From positions 23,645,133 to 23,709,132 of the forward strand of contig NC_089274.1 of NCBI RefSeq assembly GCF_963678975.1: a stretch of 64,000 nucleotides of DNA, given 5' to 3'. The stretch is from Dysidea avara. Taxonomy: Eukaryota > Porifera > Demospongiae > Dictyoceratida > Dysideidae. This document shows, piece by piece, positions 11,212 through 23,000 of this stretch. Within the stretch, counting starts at the first letter, position 1; the number at the start of each line of letters is the position of its first letter. The notes beneath the pieces are model-generated. The model saw nothing but the letters and a program-made list of their open reading frames with translations. It was not told the DNA's origin and ran no database searches. A program made the position numbers and the translations under genes.

Positions 11212-14200
11212 CTGTTTAATTACTTAATTGATATTAAGATGAAACTGTGTGCAGTAAGCGCTAGTACTCAATCTAACAATGTTCCATATATGTAAAATTG
11301 CAGGTCTCAGCAAAATGTATATTTCATCTTATAGGCTACCAGCACATCAGAATGTATCATGTCTGCTCAACAGATACAAATCCGGTTAGATATATCCTGT
11401 CCTTTTCACTTACTGTAAACTGTCAAGAATATTTTCTTAAAGGTCACAGATTATGATGGCATATCTAAGAATGTCACAGCTGTTGGATTCTGTGAGAGTG
11501 GCAAGTGGATGTATACTGGGGGAGAGGATGGTACTGCTAGAATCTGGGATCTGAGGTGAGTATGACCTCATAGCATTTGTAATGTGTGACCCACTGAGTG
11601 AAAACTCGACTAGTTACAAGACTCGAAATTGATCTGTCTCTTCATGTTTAAAAAAAAAAAATTTTTTTTAAAGCAAATCTGTGTGTTTTAAAATGTAAGT
11701 TTTATTCTAAGTTTGAAAACAGCTTTCTTGATAGAAAGAATAGGTGGATATATGTCAAAATCTGTACCGTGATGAATTTCCGTTATGAGTCCCAACTCCA
11801 TAGCCTGTTACACTTGACGATTGATTAAATGAGCTCCTGTAATTTATTTTTATATAATCACTGTACAACTTGATTATTTTACTCTTCCTGGGGTCTATCA
11901 GTATAAGCACAGGTTGATAGCAGACCTTCAATACAGCATAAGTAGCTAATCTTTTGTAATTGTATTCTACTCATGCTGTATTGATGATGTAAAGCTTCTG
12001 TTACTATCAAGACACATGGTAGTGTGTTGTGCGGCCAAGAAAGCTGGCTTGCCTCACCATGAGTATATTGACAGGAAGAAAGAAAACAGCTCTTTCATGG
12101 TTGCATAGTATATGCCCCCCACACAATTTTTGCAGAATAACTGTCAGGGTAGACCACACAGCAATTTTGATTAAATTCTCACCAGCCATTTGTGAGATAT
12201 GGGTGTTCAGTGTTTCGATTTAATTTCTTTATTTTTTCTTCTAAAGTTTTTTTTTTGGGGGGGGGTGATTTATTTTTGCACAGTTTGCAAAATATTGTTA
12301 TAAAATACAAAAATTTAACTTGATTTCCTCGATCTTTGGTACAACAACTGAAGAGCATATAAAGATGAGTTTGCGTATCAAGTTTGCTGTGAATCTGATG
12401 AAAATCCAAGGAGTTATGAACATTTAGTCATGTAAGAAAAGGTCAAACTTCTGTCACGGTTACAGGGTAAACTGAGTATGGGAATAACTTTAAAATTAGT
12501 GTGTACATAGGCTGATCATCATAGCAGTGTCTTTTGATGGTTTGAAAAGCAATAGATCTACAGCTACAAGTTATAAGCAAAAACCAAAATCATGGGATTG
12601 GGATACTCTAATAGAGCAGTCACTACGGAGAAAAGGTGCACAAAAATGTCAAAAAAAAACTGACCAGAGTTCAAACCATGGACTTCCATACCTAACACCC
12701 TCATCCTTAACCACTGAACTGCTGATCATCTCTGCTTTAAAAATTCTAAAAATCTTGCTTATTAATAAGCGTTTGTGATTCATAGATCTACCAATAGAAG
12801 TACTAGATTGTTCTAGAACATTTTATGTATGTTCTATTAGAAGTCCTCAAAAAATGTGCACTCTATTAGAGTATTACAATAATATTACCAAATATTGAAG
12901 TTAAGCATGCAATACAAAATACATTATGTATTTTATAAATCTTCAATAATCATTATTGTGTCTATATAGAAAGTAAGAAATGTGAGTTAAAACCCCATAG
13001 GCTAGTTTTGGGGCCTTTTAAAGTGCAAAGAGAAGTGAAATCTACACAAATACAGCCAAGGTGTGAAAAATGGTGTGGCTACAGTGATGTTAATGCTAAT
13101 AAATTAAATTTTAATAATGGCTGTGTGATTTTCAAAATTTATTTGCCATCATTGCAGCTGGCTTTTTAAGGCAGCACCACTTTTTCACAGCTTGGCTGTT
13201 TTTGTCCAGATTACTACAACTCCAAGAGTATTCACATAAAGGCTGCAGCCCAGTGGTTATCCCCTCTAGATAACAAAGAACTGATAAAAAGAAAATTCAA
13301 ACTTGTTGAGTTCGCACTCAGCAGACTTCCAATGTATTGCTTGTATTGTGTAGTGGTATTGTGGTATTTATGCACAGTTTGTGATACATACTGTTAATTT
13401 TCAGTCTCTGATAAAAAGTATGTTAATCCTTCTCTACCTATACATTTAGATCACGCAACATGCAGTGTCAGAGAATATTCCAGGCTAATGCTCCCATCAA
13501 TTGTATCTGTCTCCACCCCAACCAGGCAGCACTTGTCATCGGTGACCAGAACGGATGTCTGCATGTGTGGGACCTCGTGAGGGACTCGAGTAGTAATGTG
13601 GTGAGTGATTGTCATGTTGTGTAGCCTCTGTTGTAGTGAAATTTCCTTTAGTTATATTGTGATTGTATTATTAGAGTATTTTACATTATGGTCACCTGTA
13701 TGGAAAGGTTGCCTTACCAGCTGCTTATTAAAGTCAAAATATTCATCCCTGGTAGGCTCCATTGTATACTAGTAGTTGGAGCATTTATAGCAATTTCACC
13801 TTAACCATGATGTATTGGCGTGCATGTGTAAATATTTCTTGTACAGATACCTGAAGTAGATGTAGCCATTCACAGTGTTAGTATTGATCCTGATGCTGCT
13901 TACCTGGCAGCTGTGAACAGCAAGGTATTGATGGTGTGCTTCAATTAGAATATGATGTGCTTAATGCTATTGGTGTAGGGCACATGTTTTGTATGGAGTC
14001 TGTCTGGTGGAATAGGGGATGCCCCTATACTACTCACCCCTCGTACACGGATTATTGCTCATCCTAAATATGCCCTCAAGTGTCTCTTCAGTCCAGACTC
14101 CAGGTGAGATATTGGCTACCGTATATGGCGGGGCACTAAACTCAATTGCTGAATGGTAATTGGTAAAATTTAGTTGAAGATATATATGTAGAGGGTAATT

Positions 14201-16694
14201 TTGTCAAGATTTTTCCTGCAATATGCTCTTTGTTGCAATGTAACTAGAGAACAGAAGTGTTGTGTTGTATACTGTAATAGAACCCTAAGGTGATGAATTA
14301 CCTCAACTTGTTTGCTAAAATACTCTAATAGAACATACATTTTATGTTTATAGTTGTACAGTGAATTCGATAATGTTCCAACCACTTTTTCTGCTAGCTG
14401 CTTAATTGTTTAAGTAAGTGCAAGGATTACTGGCACTGCTATAGTAATGGATAAAGTATTTGCTGAAGCAAGAAACAAGTCACCCGTAGAAAGATCAGCT
14501 AGAAACAAATCATGCTATAGATCGGAAGGAAAAATTCACCCTGTAGAGAGATCAGCTTGATCAACCTGTAGAGAGTCCGTACTGTATAATGGATAATGAC
14601 GACATCTCTAGAACTAACAGCCTGGAAAGAGTTTAAGGGTTTTTAATATCACGTTTTGTGGCCCAGGAAGTTTTTTGGAAATAGCAAGAGTTCTTAAATG
14701 GAGAGTGTCCTACTGCCTGGTCAAATGTGCTGAGTAAAGTTCCTCTTTGATCAAATTAACACTTCTCAGTGCTTTTCCTGGAGGTTAGACACTCTCTCTC
14801 ATTTCATAATTGTTATGAACTCTTAGAAATAGTCATCTTGAGATTGAATCTGGGAGTGAACTAATCAACAGGCTGGTTGGTTATTTTGTGGCCAATAGAC
14901 TAGTCTGTATCCAATGGTTTAGAGGGGCCACTGATTTGCACTGTGGTTTCTATGGCAATAATAATTTGGGTCAGTGATCATATGAACTGGTTTGGTTTAT
15001 CACATTCCTGGTGTATGTGTGTTTTGTACACAACACTTGACTGTTTTTCACTTCAAATTTCAGTCCATATTTGAAACAACAAAAACATATCTTTGACCAA
15101 GAGTTCATGATAGTGTTTTATACTTGGAATACTTGCTTGTATAATGTGAAATACTGAAGTTACAAGCAGTATTAAATAAATTTAATTCATCTCAAGCCCT
15201 GTGAAGTGCAGATCATGTAATATAATTTGTAATTGCATTTTAAAGTTTCTGGGTAAAGTCATTATTATATTACCTACCTAGCTAGTTTACAAATAACCAA
15301 TGCATCCACACAAACTAGCTAACCTCACCCAAACTAGCTAACCTCACCCAGTAGACCCTTTTAGACAAGATTTGCTCACAATGACCCTATTAAGAATTAA
15401 CAGGTCTGGTGTAATCTTCTCAAAGAGAAACTGCTCCACATTTAACATAGTTTATCTGTAAATTACATGTAAAGTGTTTTCAATGTACACATCGTGACTG
15501 TATAATTATGCTAGTATATTTCTTGTAGTTTACTGGCTACAACTTCTGCTGATGGCACCTGTAAGATTTGGTCCACTGCCGACTTTACAGAGAGAAACAC
15601 ACTGAGGAAGGGCACTAATAAGAAGTGGGTCTGGGACTGCGCCTTCTCCAGTGACTCACAATATGTCATAACAGGTGAACCAACTGTTTGAACTTTTAAC
15701 CTCTTACATACATTCTCCCTGTATATCAGCTTGTATCATTTACACTCAGTGTCTAGTCTACGATACAAAGCTCTGTAGGTTCTGAATTAAGTGAGCGATT
15801 TTATTAAATGGACATGTACGCACATGCGTCATTGTTTTGTCGTCACCTTTCATCCAGCTTGTTTTGAAGCAAGCATAATGTTCCACTACATCCTCTTTCC
15901 TCATGATATTCAGCCATCTGTTCAGTTGATAATAGAGCATGAAAATATATACCCAATTAATGTGTGGGAATCATTGACTGTTCATCACAGTTGATAAGTG
16001 CTGGGGATGTTTTCAATAACCTGCATGAATTAAGCGTTACAAGAAATCGGGACTAGCTCCACGTACACTTGAATACCATGTTTATATTTAGATTCACTGA
16101 ATAAGGTACTTGGAATAGGAAAGAAAAAAACCCTTCATAATAGGCACAAATGTGTAATGGTTATACCATGGGCATCAGTGCTTTGCCTGATATATACACA
16201 CTCGCACTCGGGTCTGTGGCCCTCATGCTCATGTGTATATATCAGGTAAAGCACTCGTGCCCATGGTATAACTAATATGTGCCACGTGCATACATGTGTG
16301 GGAAACTGCTGGCATGCTTCACGAGTGGGATATGTGAATTTTGATAGTGGACACTGGAAATACCATAAGAACGACAAGCTGTTGGGTTGGAAGGATTTTT
16401 CCTTACTTTGGCCCCTTTTTCTATTTCACTTTATTAGGTATAAGTCATTTTAAGTTTGAGTCCTTTTAATTAGGTTAGGTAATCGTAATGCTGCAGCACA
16501 TGTTGCTGTCAGACCTTCAGTGCTGGTCACTGTTATAAGTATAGCTGTCATTCTAATATCAATTTTGTTGTTTCTGTGTAGCATGCAGTGACCATGTTGC
16601 TCGGCTGTGGCATGCTGACCAAAGCCATGTCATTCGTGAATACCAGGGACACCAGAAAGCCATTATAGCACTAGCATACAATGACAGACAATAA
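10662..16694 (+). CDS. MLST8: TOR complex WD40 subunit LST8
   Basis: A seven-bladed WD40 protein that binds the TOR kinase domain in TORC1 and TORC2. Nine exons: 10662-10766, 10975-11026, 11335-11384, 11443-11555, 13450-13600, 13847-13924, 13979-14103, 15529-15674 and 16582-16694. They join in one frame of 933 nt (310 aa, against about 326 in human). Recognisable blades include [19 protein letters not shown] near the start, [50 protein letters not shown], and the last repeat [10 protein letters not shown] followed by GHQKAI. The start was chosen because [15 protein letters not shown] aligns with the first blade and lies just downstream of the shared promoter. Exons 4/5 and 7/8 are separated by large introns with repeats. 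The shorter N-terminus is the only notable difference. Confidence 0.96.
11129..11209. repeat. (CA)n microsatellite
   Basis: About 40 CA dinucleotides in the intron between MLST8 exons 2 and 3. Cys-Val or Thr-His frames across it are artefacts of the repeat. Confidence 0.98.
12604..12873. mobile_element. Short inverted-repeat element with tRNA-like SINE core
   Basis: Ends are TACTCTAATAGAGCAGTCAC on the left and the reverse complement of CTCTATTAGAGTA on the right, about 270 bp apart. On the minus strand, 12730-12661 reads like a tRNA-derived SINE head: a CAGTGGTTAAGGATG stretch in A-box position and a B-box-like GGTTTGAACTC. Either a SINE inserted in a MITE, or the element captured a tRNA-like segment. 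It lies in MLST8 intron 4. Confidence 0.5.
14460..14590. repeat. Degenerate ~30-bp minisatellite
   Basis: Imperfect tandem units built on CTGTAGAGAGATCAGCT and AGAAACAAGTCACC occur three to four times within MLST8 intron 7. I have the impression that this unit is common in demosponge sequence, but I cannot check that here. Confidence 0.5.
16160..16272. mobile_element. Hairpin (foldback) element, GTTATACCA family
   Basis: Left arm GTTATACCATGGGCATCAGT continues through CTGATATATACACA. It pairs with the right arm ending GCCCATGGTATAAC over roughly 45 bp with few mismatches. It lies in MLST8 intron 8. Related hairpins sit at 21158-21263 and, by its ends, at 33255-33315. Confidence 0.65.
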
Positions 16695-17016
16695 TTAAAG
16701 TAAACACCTACACACTATTTCATTGTAATTAAATATTTTGTATTATTTAAAATTACATGATTGTATTTATAATTACATTACAGAATTTAATAGCATATAC
16801 ATAAAAATACAGATCTTACGTGTGCTATTATCATTATAAGGTGATGCAGGTACAGGTGGGAAATACACAACGGGGTAATTACTTAAACACACAAGTGGCA
16901 TAAGAGATGAATGTTCTATAATATCAGGAAATTTTAGTGATTCAAAACATCGGCATACTGTAGTGGAGAGAACAATTTAAAAAAAAATATGACAAGCTGG
17001 TTGCTATGGTGTTGTG

Positions 17017-20000
17017 TTAACTCACCAGGGGTGGGTTACCACCATCTTGTAATTCATATTCTGGTTCAGCTGATGTAGACCCTCTGGAAATTGACAAAAT
17101 AAAAATATGGGATCAGACATATATAGTGACCATCTCAGCGAAAACCTGTCTAGTTTGCACAGCTTCCAAATTTCTTTTTATTTTCTCAGCATTATCTGCA
17201 TTGTTCAAGGAATGGTTCACCCAAGTTTCGGTCAATTATGGTGAGTAGTTTTGGAATTGCAGCGCTAGACAGTAGGATGAGCAAGGGAATCGATTTGTAC
17301 AGTGAAAAAAAACTACACGCGCTTACATTCGCAGCCATAACTTACATTTGGATTAGTCTACAGAGTTGGGATTTAGCTTACAATGTTCACCATGGATTGG
17401 CAGATTGACCAAGTTTATTTTTCACTCAGCAGTTACTTGCATAATAGGTGTATGAATTAAGTTTTATTGAAGAAACAGCAACAATTTTGTTTATGTCCAC
17501 TGCATCGTAAACAAACACACGTAACATGCAAACCATTGGAGCTACAGAAATTAAACAAAGATTTTTGAACTCCCCATGAGTAGGCAAATAAGATGGTGTA
17601 TAGGTTTAATTAATTTGAGTCTTCTCTGAGTAATGACTCGATTAAAATTTGCATAAAATTTTCTTTGTAACATGTGTAATTTCACCAATTTTTTAAAAAT
17701 TTCATTTTTCTCAAAATACATGCTTGTGTGAACTGACGGGTTTTCGCTGAGACGGTTACATATACACCTTGAAGACCACAATCATCCACTTACTCTCCAT
17801 GATGCCTGTAGTTCCCCTGGTGTGTCTTACCAGCCACCCATCCATCGTACTGTTGCTTTCTTCTCACAGAGGTCTGTCTAGCAGTGTCATTGTTCCCACC
17901 ATTATTGTAGCCGTTAGACTGAATATCAGGAGTGGGTGAGAAGTTGTAACTAAATCCAGTGTTGTCCCATCTGATGAACAATACAACACACTAGTCTATT
18001 GCACATTAAATGTATACTACCCCTAGTCCCAAGTTTATAAATTATTTATTCTGAGATTTAGAAAGGACAACACAATTTGATGCTATGCACCATCAGGACA
18101 ATAATTCTACATGAGACTCGTGGATTTACATTTTAGAAATGCGCTTTGCTCATAAATCAACATGGGTACAAGCCCCATGAATTATAAAGGGACGTAAATG
18201 GAACTACTGTGTGTAACCAGGACATTTAAAGTTATGATAAAAGATTAGTATAGTCTATGGGATAATGTAATGCTTCATTAGCCAATTGCCACATTATCAC
18301 TTTTTAAACATCCTATACTGTCTTAACACATCACTTACCGATCAGCTGCATATAACACATTGACATATTTCTTGGAGACACACAGAATACACAATAACAG
18401 CAAGGCCATGAATGTAGCAGCACAGAACAGTGTCAGGATGTAGATACTAGAGTGGAACACAAACGTATCAGTTAACACAGCATGAATGTAGTTTAATGTG
18501 TTTCTGTGTAGACAATTTCTTGTTTAACAAGTTTTAGACATAGTGAAACCCATTAGAACCAAAAACAGATTCAATCCAGCTTGCTAAGTACTTATGACAT
18601 TGCTGAGGTCAACACTATGTGACATCACAGGTGATGGAATTCTGTGTGTTACCATAACAAGTTGACAATTGGTGGGAAGACTGTTTGCTTAGCAAACAGT
18701 TTTGGCAAGTGTAGGAATTGCAGTTACTAGTGGGTGTGTACAATGTATTCACAAAGACTACACATGTGTACTAGTTACTTACAATCCCATATCACAAAAG
18801 TCATCTCGGCTATCCTCATATTGCTGAAGAGAGATAGCAAAGGAATTAGACAGATTTACTAAACTAAAAGAGTTACATACATTATTCAGTGCAGTGCACT
18901 CTGCTAGTAGTGTCAACGCATTAGCTGAAACATGACCATCATCCAATACCTCTTCTAGGTCGGTCAGTGATTGCTACAGAAACAATGTAATATAGAAATG
19001 CACAACGATATAGTGCAGGCTCTTCAGGAATAAGGCCAAACACCATTTTTATGCGAGACTGTTTTTTTCTAAAGAAAAAACTATGGTGTGGCTGGTTGCA
19101 TACATCTCTACTGCTGGTATACAGCAAAAATAGATACAATACCCAAGCTCCATTTTGGCACACAAATATACATACCTGCAATCCATCACGACGACTTGGT
19201 CCTATGCTCATGTTAAGCTCATTGAATATCTCCTCAGCCACATTGTGAACATTCACAAGTCTATCCACAGCCTAAACAATGATGAAGAATACAAACTTGT
19301 GACACTTTGAAAAGAAAGGAATAAAAGGAACTTACTTCAATTAAGGGATTGTCATCTCCACAAGAACTGTTGCAGAACAGAAAATACTCTGTGATTTCTG
19401 GAGAAGGAATACAGGTACAATATCATATTACACATAGTATATATTTTCAATGTGAAGGCAAGAGATTGGCAAGCCCTACAAGATATTGTATACATCAAAC
19501 AGCAAATGCACACCAGAAAAGCTTGAGGAAGCCAGTGCTGCCACTGATGTGTGTCACATCTATTGAGGGAACGAATTAACTATAGCTAGGTGATATATCG
19601 CTCTATATGACGCAGTGCTGAGAAAACAATGCATGTATCTAGAAATTGATGAAACAAACAGAAAAAGGTGTTAGGCACAATAACTCACTATCTCTTTAGC
19701 CACAATTGCTCTCTAAAAATGTAGTAGCAATACTGATAACTCGACAACCATGATATTGTGTAGAAAAATACCACCCAGATATGCATGCACTCTCCAACCA
19801 GCATTTTATTCAGTGAATTTAATATTGAAGATTACAGCAGCAAATGACTGGCAAATTTACTTATTGACAAATGTTGTATTAGTAGTATACTTGAATTGTA
19901 GATGAGACACGTACCACTGTTGCCATCGTTCCCAGTGTTACTGAGTACAGTACCATCAGGATCATGACATATATCAGCTGTAATCTGCAAGAAGATGAAA

Positions 20001-23000
20001 TAGAACATGAAATATAAAATATAACCAGTAAACAACAAACACACTGCAACAACTAGAACACACCATGATACACGTACATGTAACAGCATATAGTGAGAAA
20101 GAACAGAGGGGTAGCTACTGTAAATTTTAGTGCCAAATTTTTTTGTGTGTTAAGTAAACTTTCGATGCAACATATTTTGGTGGATTCAACCATAACAGCA
20201 GGTAGCCAGCCTACTGATGCATGCAGTGACTGATTATCACTAAATCCACAAGGCAGACATTTCAACCCAAGAAGGATTAATTGGACAGCATGCATGCTTC
20301 GTCTTTCTGTCAACAACCTCGCGAGCAACAGCATTTTGCTAGTGTTGCACTGATATCCAAATTAGCCAATTATCCCAATAACCGATATTAAGCAACTACA
20401 ATTTTGCCAGATCAAGATCTTGCCAATTGCATTTTAAAATGCAAATCACCAAACATTAGTTTTGTTGAAAATTTGTTGTTATAATATACCACTTTAGCGT
20501 GGGCGTTCAAAGGCACCGCTCGGTGTTTAACTCGCATATTGCCCGGGCAATATCATGGGAAAGCGGTTTGCCAATGACTTTGATACCCAGCCAGTTCAAA
20601 GAAACGATGCACTTTGACTCGTTATATTGAGCAGCATAGAGCTTTGTATTGCGGGACTCATTTTTGTAGTGGCTGCTAAGCTAAGTATATTTGCTAAGAT
20701 AGACTAGTTGGTTGGTACTAAAGGATAATGAAGGCACAAAATAATTGTTTGGGTGACCGTGGATGCGTATTTCTACCCACCGCGTATCAGCCATTGAACA
20801 GACTACGGAACAGCAAAGCTACTTTACTACTGCTACATTGAAATAGGTTAATAACTTACAGTCCTAAGTACTTAACTTAATATAATAACTTACTTACTGT
20901 CCCAATAGCGAAGTTAGTTGGCTTAACTTAGTACAAAAATGATAATATAAACTTCATCCCACAATTGCAAGTTTTTTTTAACATTGCATGTTGAAGCATA
21001 GTAACGTATTAATGATGTTTTAACGTATGGCTAACGTTCTGATGGCTATTAGTCCATGCTATTAAAACCACGATCGATCTTCAGATGCTACTGTATAAAA
21101 TAAATGGGATGAGTTATCTGTAGTTCTTTCACCTTTTGGGTGAGTGCGCCCCAAGTGATATATATCACACCACGGTTGTTCGGGATTTTGCTGATATTAT
21201 ACACTTGCACCCTCGGGCTTTGGGTGTATAAATCAGCAAATCCCTTGCAGCTATGGTATAACTATTAAATATGGTGTCTAAAGCCCTGGTTGCTATGCAG
21301 TGATCACTACTACAGGATTGCTGGCAGAGTCAACAGTTCACCTGTTTATACACTACACTTTTAACTGTCATAAACACTTGACAACTATGGGCCTATCTCA
21401 TGTACACTAATACACAGCATGACCTCAAAGTGTACAGCATAATACATTGACAGAATATTTTCTGAACTACTAACATGTGACCAAACTATTTGGCATAATA
21501 CACAGAAACTTTGGCAGCCCATTCTTTGGACTTTCACTACAGGTTGATAAAAGTGAGGCAATAAATAGTAGCCAACACAATCAGAACAATTACTACATGT
21601 GTAAGTGTTATCAATTGAAATCACATTAGTCAAGTACAAGTTACAAAACACTGTCATGATAATTGTTACAATATTACTTACAATCACAGCACCCAGCCCT
21701 GCTCCAGCAGCCAGCCACATCAGAACCATAAAAATGAATACTGCCACTGCAGTCCTGTAATACAGTTACCATGGTAACATAACAAAACAGAACAGCAATG
21801 TGACAGTAACCACAAAGAGATTACCCCACACGCACCACAACCTCCACCTAAGAAAGCTTCTTGACCTCTACACAAGCCACAACACAATATTGGTAATGAA
21901 TATATACAGGTCAGCCTTGGATACCCAACCCAAGAAGCCAAGGAAATGAAACAACCCTGTGTGGGAAACAGTGAGAGACAGAGAAATACATAACACCTAG
22001 TTAAACAATAGGCCATAACTTCAATGCTGTTTCAAGGAAAGGACATAAATTATTATTGAAATCATGGCCATTCCCATAGACACATTATATCAATGTATGT
22101 TGCTCAATCAATATTATTTTATTTTACATTATCACAGTTCTTAAGATGACTACCCATTAGCCAGAGGTAGTACGTTAGTGTACCACACCTGTGTGTTGCA
22201 TGTATTCTGTACCATTCTTAGTGTGTGCATAAGTATCAGTGGGAGAGAGCATGAGATGTGCATAGTGTTATCTTTTGTAACCTTTGTTTGGGTCTATACT
22301 GACACTGACAATCTCGAAAGAGCCCTACTTGCTTACTAGCATCCGGTGTACAATAACAATCATAACTGTCAAAGTCAATGGGCTGATCAGTTATTATGTG
22401 TAGGTGAAGTGACAGTACTGGATACCACACAACAATTAATCACCTGACTGTTGATGATATTTAATAGATAATCGTTAATTTGTCATCCATGTACGCATGC
22501 ACACGCACACACATGCAGGCATGCACATATACACTACTACTATTACACACAAACTTACAGAGTGATCAGAATTGGTTTCCGCAGAAGAACAACAACAAAC
22601 AGTAACACAAACAACAACACCAACAAAATCAGTATAGCAATCACAGTCCAGTGCCTATAACACACACATACCACACAACAAGTACTAAATATGGTAAACA
22701 TCACTAGTAAACAACGAATAATTGCAACATCTATTAATCTGCAGTAGAACAACACAAACAGTAACACAAACAACACCAACAAAATCAGTATAGTAATCAC
22801 TAGGGCTGGGAGATAATTTAGATAAATGCCCATAGAGATAAATTTCTATTATCATGATAAAAGATAAGTTTTTTACTATTGAGATAATAGTCAACTTCAG
22901 CAAGTTTTTGTAAATCCAAAAATATTTGGATAGCATATTTAAGGGATTGTCTCTACTCTCCTGCCAACTCAACTTATAGATTGCTTTAAATAAATGTACA

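Noticed and set aside
10884..11295. Cys-Val and Thr-His repeat ORFs on both strands
   Set aside because: They are translations of a (CA)n microsatellite inside an MLST8 intron.
22236..22430. Cysteine-containing frame as a possible prominin exon between TM3 and TM4
   Set aside because: Splice-site candidates give a 46-nt exon whose phase fits only in a frame other than the Cys-rich one. Left out as unresolved.
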